Assembly (NCBI GenBank): GCA_020631735.1
Contig: CM036231.1
Coordinates: 4,801,831-4,865,830, forward strand
Direction of reading: 5' to 3'
From: Saccharum officinarum
Lineage: Eukaryota; Streptophyta; Magnoliopsida; Poales; Poaceae
Length of the DNA stretch: 64,000 bases
Under the pieces are notes generated by a model. The model was not told the origin of the DNA. It saw only the letters and a list, made by a program, of their open reading frames with translations, and searched no databases. Positions within the stretch are counted from its first letter, which is position 1. The number at the start of each line of letters is the position of its first letter. Position numbers and translations under genes: made by a program. Below are positions 43,930 to 55,618 of this stretch, piece by piece.

Positions 43930-44225
43930 GCTTTAGCTCCTACTTCGATTTTTTATAGCTTCTTACAAGTGTCCTGTCAAACGTTCATCTACGAAATGGC
44001 TCCTTATAAAGAGTCTATAAGAGCTAGAATCACAAAATTGTGGCTTCTCTCAGCTCTTTCTCACAAACTTGACAAAATTACTACAAAATTGCTACTGAAG
44101 TCGTTTTTGCCAAATATTTTACAAAACGACTTAGCTCCACTAGCTAGAGAAGTCACTGCTCCACATGATTAAGAGCCAAAGTCTTTTAAGACAAGCCGGA
44201 GTCCTACCAAACAGGCCCATAGTGT
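43930..44225. mobile_element. Possible partial MITE (right end only)
   Basis: The right end GCCGGAGTCCTACCAAACAG followed by GCCCA matches the inverse of the GGGCCTGTTTGGTAGGACTC ends common in grass MITEs, but no partner end was found on the left. The internal sequence CTTCTCTAGCTAGTGG-like (minus) fits that family. Confidence 0.35.
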
Positions 44226-44273
44226 TTCGAGACGTCAATTATCCCCGTTGCAACGCACATGCACTTTTTCTAT

Positions 44274-44358
44274 TAAATATTAAAGAGCAAAATATTCTCA
44301 ACAAGGAGTTATATTTGATTTTTTTTCTCCCGTTGCAACGCACGGGCATATTTGCTAT
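44274..44358 (+). mobile_element. Short Helitron-end remnant (85 bp)
   Basis: AAATATTAAAGAGCAAAATA (5'-type motif) is followed within 85 bp by CCCGTTGCAACGCACGGGCA, TATTTGCTAT (3'-type hairpin, CTAT in place of CTAG). A 5'-proximal and a 3' motif almost directly joined suggest an internal deletion or a hybrid of two elements. Confidence 0.45.
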
Positions 44359-45285
44359 AATAATAAAGAGGAAAAATTTCAGCCCATTTTTTTTGTCCAT
44401 CCATTTTTTTTTGTTTGTCTTCCTTTAGCTACAGAACAATGGAGAGTTTCTTCCGTTCGGACTTCTATATATAACATGTGTTCATACAAGTTAGAATTGC
44501 TCTGGTCTAGCGCGATACGGAGTCAGATTCCAAAACGTATTGGATCGTAAAAAACAAATTAATAACCGGCTAATAAATCAAAAGGATTGCATGTACAATT
44601 CTATCTCTTTACAATAGGAAGGAAACAATTCTAATTGAACTTTAGGTTCGACCAAACAGATGTACGCAGCATAGGACACCAAATTTCTAATCCTAATCCT
44701 AATCGGACCCAAGCCAAGAACCTGGTTCGACCAAAACACGTGCACGTAGGGACAGAATACCTCCAAGCTCCATATATAGTAACGAAACTAAAAACAGCTT
44801 CCACCCAGACTAAAACTTGAATATTAAACAACTCTGACCTCCTACGTGTACATGTCTCCTCGTCCCTGTGCTTGACACATGCACACGTGTATGCATGATT
44901 AAACAAAATGGCACCAGCGCAATTAAAGAAAGTAAAGCCTCTGAACAATGCCAATTAGGTGGTCAGGAATGTATCTTTGAATTTCAGTAGAGTAGAGTAG
45001 AGCCAATACCAATATAACTTCTCTGCTTTTTTTCGGTTTTCATGAGAAAATTATCTCCTTCAAATATTAGCTTGACTGGCAAATGAGCAACGATTGATAG
45101 AGCTACATCTGTCATCTTGCTTTTTTTTGCATCAAATAAAAAGTGAACCAAATTAAGTAATTTGATGAGCTTTGGGCTCACCGTCCTCTTTCCCTTAAAC
45201 AAAGTCGTCATCGATTTTGAGCCAATATCAAACACTTCTTGGTTCTTGACTCATAAGCCGTGCTCATGTGCTACAAAACTCGCAT

Positions 45286-45934
45286 CTAGCGATCATATGC
45301 GATTCTAATATATTTATTTATATGGGTCCCATTGAAACGTGCGCCATGTTTTTCATAAGAAACGTACGAGCACATGGCGTGCTCTTCCATGGCAAGAACC
45401 TCCGGGAACAACGTCTTCCACCACAGGCATCGAAGTTGCACACCTGGAAAGCAGAGCTCCACCCGCACGTGATTGGTTGGATGGAACAGGTACCGATACT
45501 GCGCCAGGTGGTGGAACTCGGCGTCACGCTTCGGGAACAGAAGGTCGAGCTCCTGCTTCAACGTCATGACCAGGAACAACCTCGGCACGGTGTACATGTT
45601 GGTTCTCATGACCAGCCATTGCACGTTCGACAGCAGCCGTTGGTCGTCAGCGCACAAGAACATCTTGTCCTCATAGTCGTGGTTGAGGTGGAGGTATATG
45701 AACGCCGACAGTTGCGTCGTCAGCACATCAGCCCTGAACACCTTGTTATCCAACATATTGTCGTAGCTCTTAGCGTTATCGATGCTGAAGTTGGTGTAAC
45801 TTGCCAGGGGGAAATCCCACGGGAGCAGCCACGTCGTACCGGCAAAGGATCACAGAAGAGCTCGTCCATCTCAATACTTGGGTCCACGAGGACACAGTTG
45901 GTGAGCACCACGTAGAGGAATACCGATGCGGTTG
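45286..45934 (-). pseudogene. GT37 xyloglucan-type fucosyltransferase fragment, part 2
   Basis: GT37 enzymes are Golgi alpha-1,2-fucosyltransferases of plant cell-wall glycans. Minus strand from 45934: FLYVVLTNCVLVDPSIEMDE with LFCDPLP, then a frameshift near 45842, then TTWLLPWDFPLASYTNFSID, YDNMLDNKVFRADV, YEDKMFLCADDQRLLSNVQW, LVMRTNMYTVPRLFLVMTLK and QELDLLFPKRDAEFHHLAQY with LFHPTN near 45460-45475. The order and spacing match the central part of the family. After LFHPTN the sequence no longer resembles it. The 5' side is cut by the SIRE element and continues at 58726. It is a broken fragment without N-terminal membrane anchor or C-terminus. Confidence 0.8.
45930..45934 (+). other. Target site duplication GGTTG, left copy
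   Basis: Matches GGTTG at 58721-58725 on the other side of the SIRE element. Confidence 0.9.
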
Positions 45935-46519
45935 TGAAAGTCCTATGTTTGGTGTTGGTAATTAGTGACAATGCCTAAGTACTAATCTTATACCTAAGTT
46001 GTATGTAGCATATGAGGATTAGTATATTCCAAGGTTGGTGGCAAGATAGACATGGTGATCATGATGGCCACACTTAGATTTGGACGCAACCCTACGTGAT
46101 CAAGGCAAAGGTATATGCTTAAGGGTTGTGTTTTAGTAACCAAGACACCTAGTGGGTGTGGTTACATTATAGGTTAGATAGTCGTACTATAAAGAGGGGA
46201 ATGACGCGGCTATTGAACTCCTAAGTGCCTCTAGGTGTGCATTTCATAATCATATGCATTTGGATAGAACTAATAATGCCTCGAAAAATGATTATGAAAA
46301 TGCTAACACACTTATACATGACGAGATCATTTGGTGGTGTTAGCACGTTTACGAAGGCGGCGGAGTTTGAGCGGTAAAGAGGGTTTGGGGTCCTCTCTCC
46401 CTCCCGCCGAGCTTGCGAGGCAGGATTCAGGCGTTTTCGATGAGTTGAAACGACTATTTTTTCACTACGCCGGAAGTCGGAAAAGAAACGGAGGCGAACG
46501 GAGGTCACAGAGGTGATCG

Positions 46520-47035
46520 GACGCTGGACCGGACGCGGTCTCTGTATGACCGGACGCGTCCGGTCAGTGTTCAGCATCTGCGCGTGTTTTAGTTTGATGA
46601 TCGAACGCGCAGCGTGTCCGATCACTATCGACCGGACGCGTCCGGTCGTTTAGAGAGCTTACTGGACTCTAACCGGACGCTGGCACTGTGGCGTCCGGTC
46701 ATTTCTCCAGCGCGTCTGGTTATTGTGCTGTTGTGCGCTGCTCATGCTTGACCGGCGCGTCCGGTCAGTCACGGGACCGGCGCGTTCGGTCGTTCGCAGC
46801 GCGTCCGGTCAGCGCGTCAAGCGCGTCCGGTCAGTGCTTCGCGACTTAACCGTTGTGCGACCAGCTCGTCCGGTTGTTTAGACCAGCGTGTCCGATCAGT
46901 GCTTCGCGACTTAGCCGTTGTGCGACCAGCGTGTCCGGTCGTTTAGACCAGCGCGTCCGGTCAGTGCTTCACGAGTTAGCCGTTGGGCGACCGGCACGTC
47001 CGGTCAGTTGGACCAGCGCGTCCGGTCAGCGCGAT
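46520..47035 (+). repeat. Array of GACCGGACGCGTCCGGTC-type palindromes in U3
   Basis: Multiple copies and half-copies of GCGTCCGGTC and GACCGGACGC occur at short irregular spacing, some as perfect 18 bp palindromes (for example 46630-46647). The downstream part has longer repeats of about 65 bp containing GTGCTTCGCGACTTAGCCGT. The array ends about 45 bp before the TATA box. The 3' LTR has the matching array at about 57260-57765. Confidence 0.9.
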
Positions 47036-47877
47036 TTCGGCTGTTTCAAGTTTCTAACGGCTCTATTCGAAGGGGTACGTCTATATATACTCGTTGGCCG
47101 GCTCAAGGCTCACTCTCTTGAACATTTGACATACTTGTGAGCACTTTGAGCTAAGCAACTCTCCTTCCACTCATATCTCTTGCTTCTTTACATATTCGAA
47201 GTGAGATTGAGTGATCCAAGTGCATTTGCATTGTGAGATAGCATCTAGTTGGCACTTGGTGGTTGATTTGCTGCGGGATTCTTATTTCTCTTGGTGGTTG
47301 CCGCCACCTAGACGGCTTGGAGCAGCTTGGAGGCGTTGGCAAGAGTTGGTGATTGTTCTTGGCCACCTCTGGTGATTGTGAGGGGTTTGTGCCTACCTCG
47401 GTGAAGCGCCAAAGGCAACGTTAGTAAATTGCTCGTGTCATTGCAACCTTTTGCTATTTGGTAGGTTCTTGTGGCGCCTTTTGAGAGGCTCGGTGTGAGA
47501 CCGATTAGCCATCGAACCACGTGGTGAAGAGGGACACAACGGGGACTAGCGTGCCGGCAAGCACGTGAACCTCGGGATAAATCTTTATGTCATCACTTTC
47601 ATATTGTGATTGATTGATCCCGGTGTTCGGTTATCTTGGTATTCATTGTTGATCATATTGGTTGGCTCAATACTTCGCCCCTCAGTGAAACTCTCCTAAC
47701 TCAACTCCGCATTACTTTCTTAGTTATCTTTGCTAGCTAGTTAGCTTTGCTAGAGTAGCTCTTTTATGTAGCTTGCTAGTTGTAGTTGTAGTTGTAGTTA
47801 CCTTCTCGGTTTGAATTATGCGGTTGAGTGCAACTACTAGAATTGTGTTTTGGATAGGTGGCTTGCAAACACCCCGT

Positions 47878-50028
47878 TGTAAGGTCCTAGATGGCTAGAG
47901 GGGGGGTGAATAGCCTATAAAAAATTCTATAAGCACCACTAAGCAAACTTGTTAGAATAACAAACGGCGTAAAGAGAGTTTTGCTTAGCCAAAGGTGGTG
48001 ATGCAAGCCTTCTATCCATAAGTCTAGTAGATTATGATCTCTAGTTCACACAAGAGCTATGTCACTAATTTAACACTAGACAACAAGCTAACAACACTAC
48101 TAGCAAAGCTACTACTAGAGCTACACAAAATAATCTAGTAAAGATAAGTGCAAGAGAGAGGATTGTGATTCTTATACCGACGGTGAGGAGAAGATGTTGC
48201 CAATCACCAAGATGATATACAATCAATCAATATTGACAACAACTCAATATGAACACCAATCACCGGGAGACAAGAGACACAATATTTTTGTTCACTCGGT
48301 GTTCACTTGTGCACCGACAAGCTACGTCACCGGTTGTGTCGACCAACACTTAGATGGTTCCCCGGTGTGACCCTCAAGTCACTTGCCCCTCAAGGCACGC
48401 CCCGTAAGGCACCGCAAGACGCCACTCTCAAGTGAGGTAACTCAATGACACGTGCATTCCACTAGAGTTGCTTTTGGCGTCCCGCCGAGGAAAGCACAAG
48501 AACCTCTCACAAACAACCGGAGATGGCCAAGAACAATCACCTTCTCTTGCCAACGCCTCCAACAATCTCCAAGCCGGCTAGGAGCGGTACTCTCCAAGAG
48601 TAACAAGAAATCCACCGACTAAACCACCCATAAGTGCCACTAGATGCCCTCAAGCTATGCAATGCACTTTGGGATCACTCAATCTCACTTTTGATTTGCA
48701 AACAAGCAAGAGAGATGAGTGGGAGGAGTAGCTCTAGCTCAAAGGATGCACAAGAGTGTTAGAAATGCCAAGAGACCTCCCCAAGGGCCGGCCAACGAGT
48801 ATTTATAAGCATCCCATCCAAATAGAGCCGTTGCCACTCCACTGACCGTTTTTTCGGGATGACCGGACGCACCGGTCGAAACTGACCGGACACGCTTCAC
48901 CGTGTCCGGTCGCCCTGCGACGTCCACGTGTCCCTCGGATTCAAACGCGACCGTTAGATCCTCCAACGGTCACTATGCGCCAACGGTCAAACGCTATGAC
49001 TGGACGTGCTGCTCAAACGACCGGACGCGCCGGTCGCACAGTGCCGCGCGCCCGCGAAGCAATGACCGGACGCGCTCCAGAAGATGACCGGACGCGACAG
49101 TGCCAGCGTCCGGTCGGAGTCCAGTAAGCTCCCTCGATGATCGGACGCGTCCGATCGTGTGTGACCGGACGCTCACCGCGTCCGATCGACCTTGCGAACT
49201 GCAGTTCCCTCAGGACGCCTGACCGGACGCGCCGGTCCCGCGAGTGACCGGACGCGCCGGTTGCAAACCCTAGCCCGCGCGCCCGACTCCTACGCTGTAC
49301 TGACCGGACGCGTCCGGTGCAGCGTCCGGTCACCTCAGTGACCCCGTTTGCCTCCGTTTCTTTTCTGACTTCCGGCGTAGTGAAAAATAGGCATTTCATT
49401 TCCCGAAATCGCCTGAATCCCGCGCTCGCACGCTCGGCGGGAGGGAGAGAGGAACCCAAACCCCTCTCTACCCGCAAACCACAGCGCGACCAACACCACC
49501 TTTTGCAAATGTGCCAACACCATCAAGTGTACATCTCCATGTGCTTGTGTGTTAGCTTTTTCTCAATCATTTTCAAAGGTTTTCCAATTAGCTCACTAGG
49601 CCCTACATGCAATGCACTTCATGAATTCACCTAGTGGCACCCGTGCATCGAATAACCGATAAGACTTCCCCTCTTAATAGTTCGGCTATCGATCCTAAAC
49701 CACTCACACCCTCTATGGTGTCTTGAGTGTAAAACAAAATGGCCCTATGGTTATACCTTTGCCTTGAGCCCATTTTGTTTCTCCAAATGATATGATCCAC
49801 TTCATATCATCACATGACCATCTCGATCCATCGACCTTGACTTCACTTGCTCTTCACCGTTGCATTGGTCCGTCGGCGCTAAGTCTCATCTTGGTCTTCA
49901 CCATCTTGGTCATATGAGTCAATGTCATGTCTCATATGCAATGACCACCTTTATCTAAATCATCCACTTAGATACAAAGGTTAGTCCTAGGTTTCATCAA
50001 TTAGCCAAAACCAAACTAGGGACTTTCA
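47878..50028 (-). mobile_element. Solo LTR of a second SIRE-family element, reverse orientation
   Basis: The 2,151 bp insert is flanked by CCCGT (47873-47877 and 50029-50033). Read on the minus strand it starts TGAAAGTCCCTAGTTTGG and ends AGATGGCTAGAGGGG-complement TAGCCATCTAGGACCTTACA. It has its own TATA box (TATAAATAC, minus, near 48800-48808) within a TATA...ACTCGTTGGCCGGC context shared with the host LTR, and an upstream array of GACCGGACGC palindromes (about 48850-49330). It has no internal domain, so it is the product of LTR-LTR recombination. The uninterrupted 3' LTR of the host element (CACCCCGTAGGCTAAG at 58598) confirms the empty site. Confidence 0.92.
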
Positions 50029-50151
50029 CCCGTAGGCTAAGCAAAACTCGCATCTCGCTATTTGTTATATTGATAAACTTGTTTAGCTTGTCTTTGTAGA
50101 AAATTTTTAAAAGGCTATTCACCCCCCCTCTAGCCATCAAGACCTTTCAAG

Positions 50152-50165
50152 TGGTATCAGAGCCG
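50152..50165 (+). other. Primer binding site (initiator Met tRNA)
   Basis: TGGTATCAGAGCCG two bases after the LTR. Confidence 0.9.
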
Positions 50166-50203
50166 TGGTCACCGTTTTCAAGGCTTAACAACCTCGGTGT
50201 AAG

Positions 50204-53200
50204 ATGGCTCAAGTTGTGTTCAACCATGTCGGGGGCAAGCCTCCATTCTTTGATGGTGTCACATCTTTTGATCATTGGAAAAGAAAGATGAAGCAATATC
50301 TTGGCTCTATTCATGAGAACATTTGGAAGGTGACACACCATGATTATGCTATCATTGATCTCGACAACCTCACCAACAATGATCGCATCAACAACTAATG
50401 CAACACTATGGCTCTTAATACTCTCTACAATGGGATTGATGCAAAGGTCTTTGAGCAAATCAAGGATCTTGAGATGGCAAGTGAAGTGTGGACAAGATTA
50501 GAGGAAATATATGAGGGCACTTCAACGGTAAAGAGTGCCAAGCTCTATATGCTTAAGGATAAGTTTGCAATCTTCAAGATAAAGGATGATGAGTCCATAC
50601 CGGAGATGTTCTATAGGCTACAAGTTATTATCAATGATCTAAAGAGCCTAGGAGAAGATGTCAAGGACAAGGACTTCTCACATAAGTTCTTGATGAACTT
50701 ACCTAAGAAGTTTGCTATCTTGAGGAAGATGATATAAAGAGAGGGTTTGGACAAGGTGACTTCAAACCAAGTGCTTAGAGATATCATGACTGATGCTCAA
50801 TATGATGATGATGAAGATGAAGATGAGAAGAAGGAGATCAAGGTTAAGCAAGAGAAGACCACCGCATTCAAGGCTTCTTCTTCCAAGGGCAAGAGCAAGG
50901 TTGATGATGATAATGATCCATTTGATGATAAGATCATGGCCCTTCTAGTGCAAAAGATGGGTCGGTTCATGAAGAAGAGAGGCTATGGTGCAAGAAAGAG
51001 AAGGGACTTCATGAAGGCAAAGGAGGTGCTTTGCTACAATTGCAATATCACCGATCATGTAGTTGCAAAGTGCCCCTATGAAGACAAAAGATATCATGAT
51101 AGGGAGTTGAAGTTGAAGAAGAATAAGAAGGAGAAGAAAGCAAAGAAGAGCTTCACATTCAACAAGAAGAAGAAGGGTGGTGGCTATGTGGTTACTTGGA
51201 ATAGTGATAACTCCGACAGTGATGATGATAGCTCTAGTGATGATGAGAGGACCACTCGGTGAGCCATTGCAAGCATCGCCCTCTCCAACAAGCTATCCAT
51301 CTTCGACACTACATCGACATGCCTTATGGCCAAGCCTACCAAGGTAAAACATGATGATAGTGATGATGATTCTTGTGCTAGTGATGGTTGTAGGAGTGAT
51401 GATGAGGAGGATGAGGACTACTCCAAGGATGATCTATTAGGCATAATAGATCAGATGAGCAAGGGCTATAAGAGGACAACCAAGAAGTGCAAGATCTTGG
51501 AGCAAGAGCTTATTGCCAAGAGCAATGAAAATGATACCTTGATGGAGGAGCTTGTTGCTCTAAAAAAGAGTAAGGAGTGCAAAGGAATTGAACAAGAGCT
51601 CAAAGCTCTTAGAAAATCCTTTGATAAGCTAGAGGCCTCTCGTGAGTGTCTAAAGGAAGACCACGAGGATCTTGAAGTTGCTCACACTAGGCTTAAGAAA
51701 GCCCACTCTACTCTACTTGAGCTCATCAAGGAAAAGGACCTCAAGTTGGAGAAGCTCATGAAGGAAGCTAAGGAGGAGCAAGTGATTGTCACTTGTGATA
51801 TTGGACTAACATGTGATATTATTGATGATTCTTTATTTGTTGGTCCTACTAATGATTCATGTAGCTCATCATCATCCACCACAACCAACTCTACCTCTAC
51901 TACTAGTGATTCATCACTTGTGGTTGAGAATGAGACTCTCAAGAGAGAGGTGGATGATCTCACTCGCGCATTAGGCAATGCCTATGGTGGGGATACCCGC
52001 TTGCTAAAATGCTTGTGTAGCTAAAGGTTCTCTCTTAACAAAGAGGGTTTTAGATATACTCCCAAGAAGGGCAAGGCGGCCTTTGCTACTCCAAAGCCTC
52101 GCTTTGTGAAGAGCAATGGTCGTTATTGTAATAGATGCAAGCAAGTTAGACATCTAGAGATTAATTGCAACAAAATAAATAAGAACAAGAAAAATGCTAA
52201 TATACCTTACATTCCTTTTGATTCTTGTTACATGCTTACCAAGGGTAAGAAAGGTGTGCATGCTAGGTTTGTTGGTACACCATTAGTGGGCCCAAAGAAG
52301 AAGGCCATTTGGGTACCAAAGAGCTTAGTTACTAACCTCCAAGGACCCAAACAAGTATGGGTACCTAAAAGACATTAATTTATTTTGTAGGTAAATTATA
52401 AGGCCGGAGGAAGGCATTGGGTGCTTGATAGTGGGTGCTCTCAACATATGACCGGTGATTCAAGAATGTTCAACTCTCTCAAATCAAATGATAGTGGCAT
52501 TGATAGCATCACATTTGGTGACAATAGCAAGGGTGATGTAAAGGCTCTTGGAAGGATTGCAATCTCTAATGATCATAGCATTTCCAATGTGCTACTAGTT
52601 GAAAAGCTCAATTTCAATTTGTTGTCGGTTGCTCAATTGTGTGATCTAGGCTTCAAGTGTATCTTTGGTGTTGATGATGTGGAGATAGTTAGTGTTGATG
52701 GCTCTAACTTGATCTTCAAAGGCTTTAGATATGAGAATCTATACTTGGTTGATTTCAATGCTAGTGACACTCAACTTTCAACATGCTTGCTCACCAAATC
52801 AAGTATGGGTTAGTTATAGCATAGAAGACTTGGTCATGTTGGCATGAAGCAATTAAACAAGTTAGTGAAGCATGACTTAGTTAGAGGCTTGAAGGATGTC
52901 ACATTTGAGAAGGATAAGCTATGTAGTGCATGTCAAGCCGAAAAGCAAGTAGGCAACACTCATCCATTGAAGAGCATTATGAGTACTTCCAAGGCATTTG
53001 AGTTGTTGCACATGGATCTGTTTGGGCCAACTACATACACAAGCATTGGTGGCAACAAGTATGGCTTTGTGATTGTAGATGATTTCACTAGATACACATG
53101 GGTATTCTTTCTTGTGGATAAGAGTGATGTATTTGACATATTCAAGAAGTTCATCAAGAGAGTGCAAAATGAGTTTGAGACCACAATCAAGAAAGTAAGA

Positions 53201-55618
53201 AGTGACAATGAAAGTGAGTTTAGAAACACAAGAGTTGATGAGCTATGTGATGAGCTTGAAATCAAACATCAATTCTCGGCCAAGTATACACCTCAATCTA
53301 ATGGCTTAGTTGAGAGAAAGAATAGAACCTTAATTGATATGGCAAGATCAATGTTGAATGAGTATAATATAAGTCATTCATTTTGGGTCGAAGCAATCAG
53401 CATGGCTTGCTTCTATAGCAACCGTCTCTATTGCCATAAGTTCTTAGAGAAGACACCATATGAGATCTTAAATGGAAGAAAGCCTAACATTGCATACTTT
53501 CGAGTATTTGGTTGCAAATGCTATATCTTGAAGAAGGACACTAGATTGAGCAAGTTTGAGAAGAAATGTGATGGATTCTTACTTGGGTACTCCACTACTA
53601 GCAAAGCTTATAGAGTTTGGAATTTGGCTAGTGGTTTACTTGAAGAAGTTCATGATGTTGAGTTTGATGAAACCAATGGTTCTCAAGATGAAGAAGATAA
53701 CTTAGATGATGTGAGAGGAACTCAATTGACCAATGCTATGAAAGAAATGGACATTGGTGATATTAGGCCAAAGCAAGTGATTGATGTGGATGACAACAAA
53801 GATCAAGTGCTCCAAAGTCCAATTTCACAAGCTAGTGGTTCTCTAATGCAAAATCAAGCTAGTACATCATCTCAAGTGCAACAAGATCAACAAGTGGCTA
53901 GTTCATCATCTCCAACTCATGATCAATATCAACATCCAAGCAATCAAGTCCAAGTGCTTCACCCAACTAACATTGCAAGAGACCATCCATTGGATTCCAT
54001 CATTGGTGACATACAAAGGGGAGTTCAAACTATATCAAGATTGGCATCATTTTATGCTCACTCTTCTTTTGTGTCAATAGAAGAACCCAATGACATTGAT
54101 AAAGCATTGAGAGATCCAGATTGGGTAAATACAGTGCATGAAGAGCTCAACAACTTCAAAAGAAATGAAGTATGGGAACTAGTTGAGAGGCCTAAGGATC
54201 ACAATGTCATTAAAACAAGATGGGTCTTTCGCAACAAACAAGATCAAGATGGGATAGTAGTAAGGAACAAAGCAAGACTAGTAGCTCAAGGTTACACACA
54301 AATAGAGGGTCTTGACTTTGGTGAAACTTATGCCCTGGTTGCAAGATTGGAAGCAATTAGGATCTCACTTGCCTATGCTTGTGCTCACAATATTAAGCTA
54401 TATCAAATGGATGTGAAGAGTGCATTTCTCAATGGGTACATCCAAGAGGAGCTGTATGTGGAGCAACCTCCCGGTTTTGAAGATGACAAGAAACCCAATC
54501 ATGTATACAAGTTAAGGAAAACTTTGTATGGATTGAAGCAAGCACCTAGAGCATGGTATGAAAGATTGAGGGACTTCTTGCTATCCAAAGGATTTATCAT
54601 GGGCAAAGTTGATACAACACTATTCACTAAGAAGATTGGAAAAGACTTGTTTGTATTGCAAATATATGTTGATGATATCATATTCGGTTCAATCAATCAA
54701 GATTATTGTGATGAGTTTGGAAAAATGATGGCAAAGGAATTTGAAATGTCAATGATTGGTGAACTTAGTTTCTTTCTTGGACTTCAAATCAAATAAATGA
54801 AGGAAGGAACATTTATAAGCCAAACCAAATACATAAAGGATATGCTAAAGAAGTTTGGTATGGAAGATGCAAAAGGAATCACTACTCCAATGAGCACTAG
54901 TGGAAGCTTGGATAGTGACAAGAATGGAAATATGATGGATCAAAAGCTATATAGATCAATGATTGGTAGCCTACTCTATATGACAGCATCAAGGCCCGAT
55001 GTGATGTTTAGTGTATGCATGTGTGCAAGATTTCAAGCCTCACCAAGAGAAAGTCATTTGAAGGCAACAAAGAGAATATTGAGGTACTTAAAGCATACAC
55101 AAGATGTTGGATTATGGTATCCCAAAGGTGCAAACTTTGAGCTAGTTGGATATTTAGATTTTGATTATGCCGGTGACAAAGTGGAGAGAAATAGCACTTC
55201 CGGGACTTGTCAATTATTGGGAAGATCACTTGTCTCATGGTCATCCAAGAAGCAAAATAGTATTGCACTATCTACCACCGAAGCCGAATACATCACCGCG
55301 GGTAGTTGTTGTGCACAAATCTTGTGGATAAAGGCAACATTGAAGGATTTTGGAATCAATTTCAAGAATGTGACATTGCTATGTGACAATAAAAGTGCCG
55401 TGAAGCTAACCAACAATCCGGTTCAATATCAAAGAACAAAGCATATTGATGTTCGCCATCACTTTATTAGAGATCATCAACAAAAGGGTGACATTGCTAT
55501 TGAGAGTGTGGGCACCAAAGATCAATTAGCCGATCTATTCACTAAGCCACTTGATGAGAAGAGATTTCACAAGCTAAAGAATGAGTTGAACATACTTGAC
55601 TTCTCCAACATGAGTTGA
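50204..55618 (+). pseudogene. SIRE-type gag-pol, one frame with nine premature stops
   Basis: From ATG 50204 to the terminal stop at 55618 all recognisable domains lie in the same frame, with in-frame stops ending at 50398, 50737, 51262, 52024, 52378, 52390, 52813, 52819 and 54796. Order: Gag (PPFFDGVTSFDHWKRKMKQY; LEEIYEGTSTVKSAKLYMLK), zinc knuckle CYNCNITDHVVAKC near 51032, a Lys-rich and then Asp/Ser-rich tract, a coiled coil (51480-51770), a second CCHC motif CNRCKQVRHLEINC near 52130, protease WVLDSGCSQHMT (52418), [12 protein letters not shown] with CSACQ, integrase [15 protein letters not shown] and [38 protein letters not shown] and YVDD at 54665-54676, and RNase H FDYAGDK and STTEAEYI. 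Two stops (52813, 52819) replace Trp codons in the conserved LWHRRLGH. Not functional. Confidence 0.92.

Larger units (their letters stand above)
41236..44273 (+). mobile_element. Helitron-like segment with degenerate 3' end
   Basis: Directly after the CTAG/T of the previous element comes AATAATAATAAAGAGGCAAA, the 5'-proximal motif of these Helitrons, although the initial TC is lost. At 44243-44273 CCCCGTTGCAACGCACATGC and TTTTTCTATT resemble the 3' end with CTAT in place of CTAG. The interior holds a 61 bp tandem duplication, a GC-rich block (41800-43050) and a MITE. There is no transposase gene. Confidence 0.4.
45935..50149 (+). mobile_element. 5' LTR of the SIRE-type element, interrupted
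   Basis: Starts TGAAAGTCCTATGTTTGG and ends AAGACCTTTCA next to the primer binding site. The U3 region holds the GACCGGACGCGTCCGGTC array (about 46520-47030), followed by a TATA box CTATATATAC at 47081-47090. The insertion point of the nested solo LTR is at 47877/47878, near the R/U5 end. Confidence 0.9.

Noticed and set aside
45268..45915. 215-codon plus-strand ORF
   Set aside because: It is the antisense of the GT37 fucosyltransferase fragment, which matches a known family in order over ~150 residues.
45935..50149. A genuine 4.2 kb LTR
   Set aside because: The 3' LTR is 1,979 bp and the extra 2,156 bp is a separate solo LTR with its own CCCGT duplication.
52376..52390. Spliced intron at the stops between gag and protease of the SIRE element
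   Set aside because: The frame is continuous across the stops and no good donor/acceptor pair brackets them; nonsense mutation is simpler.
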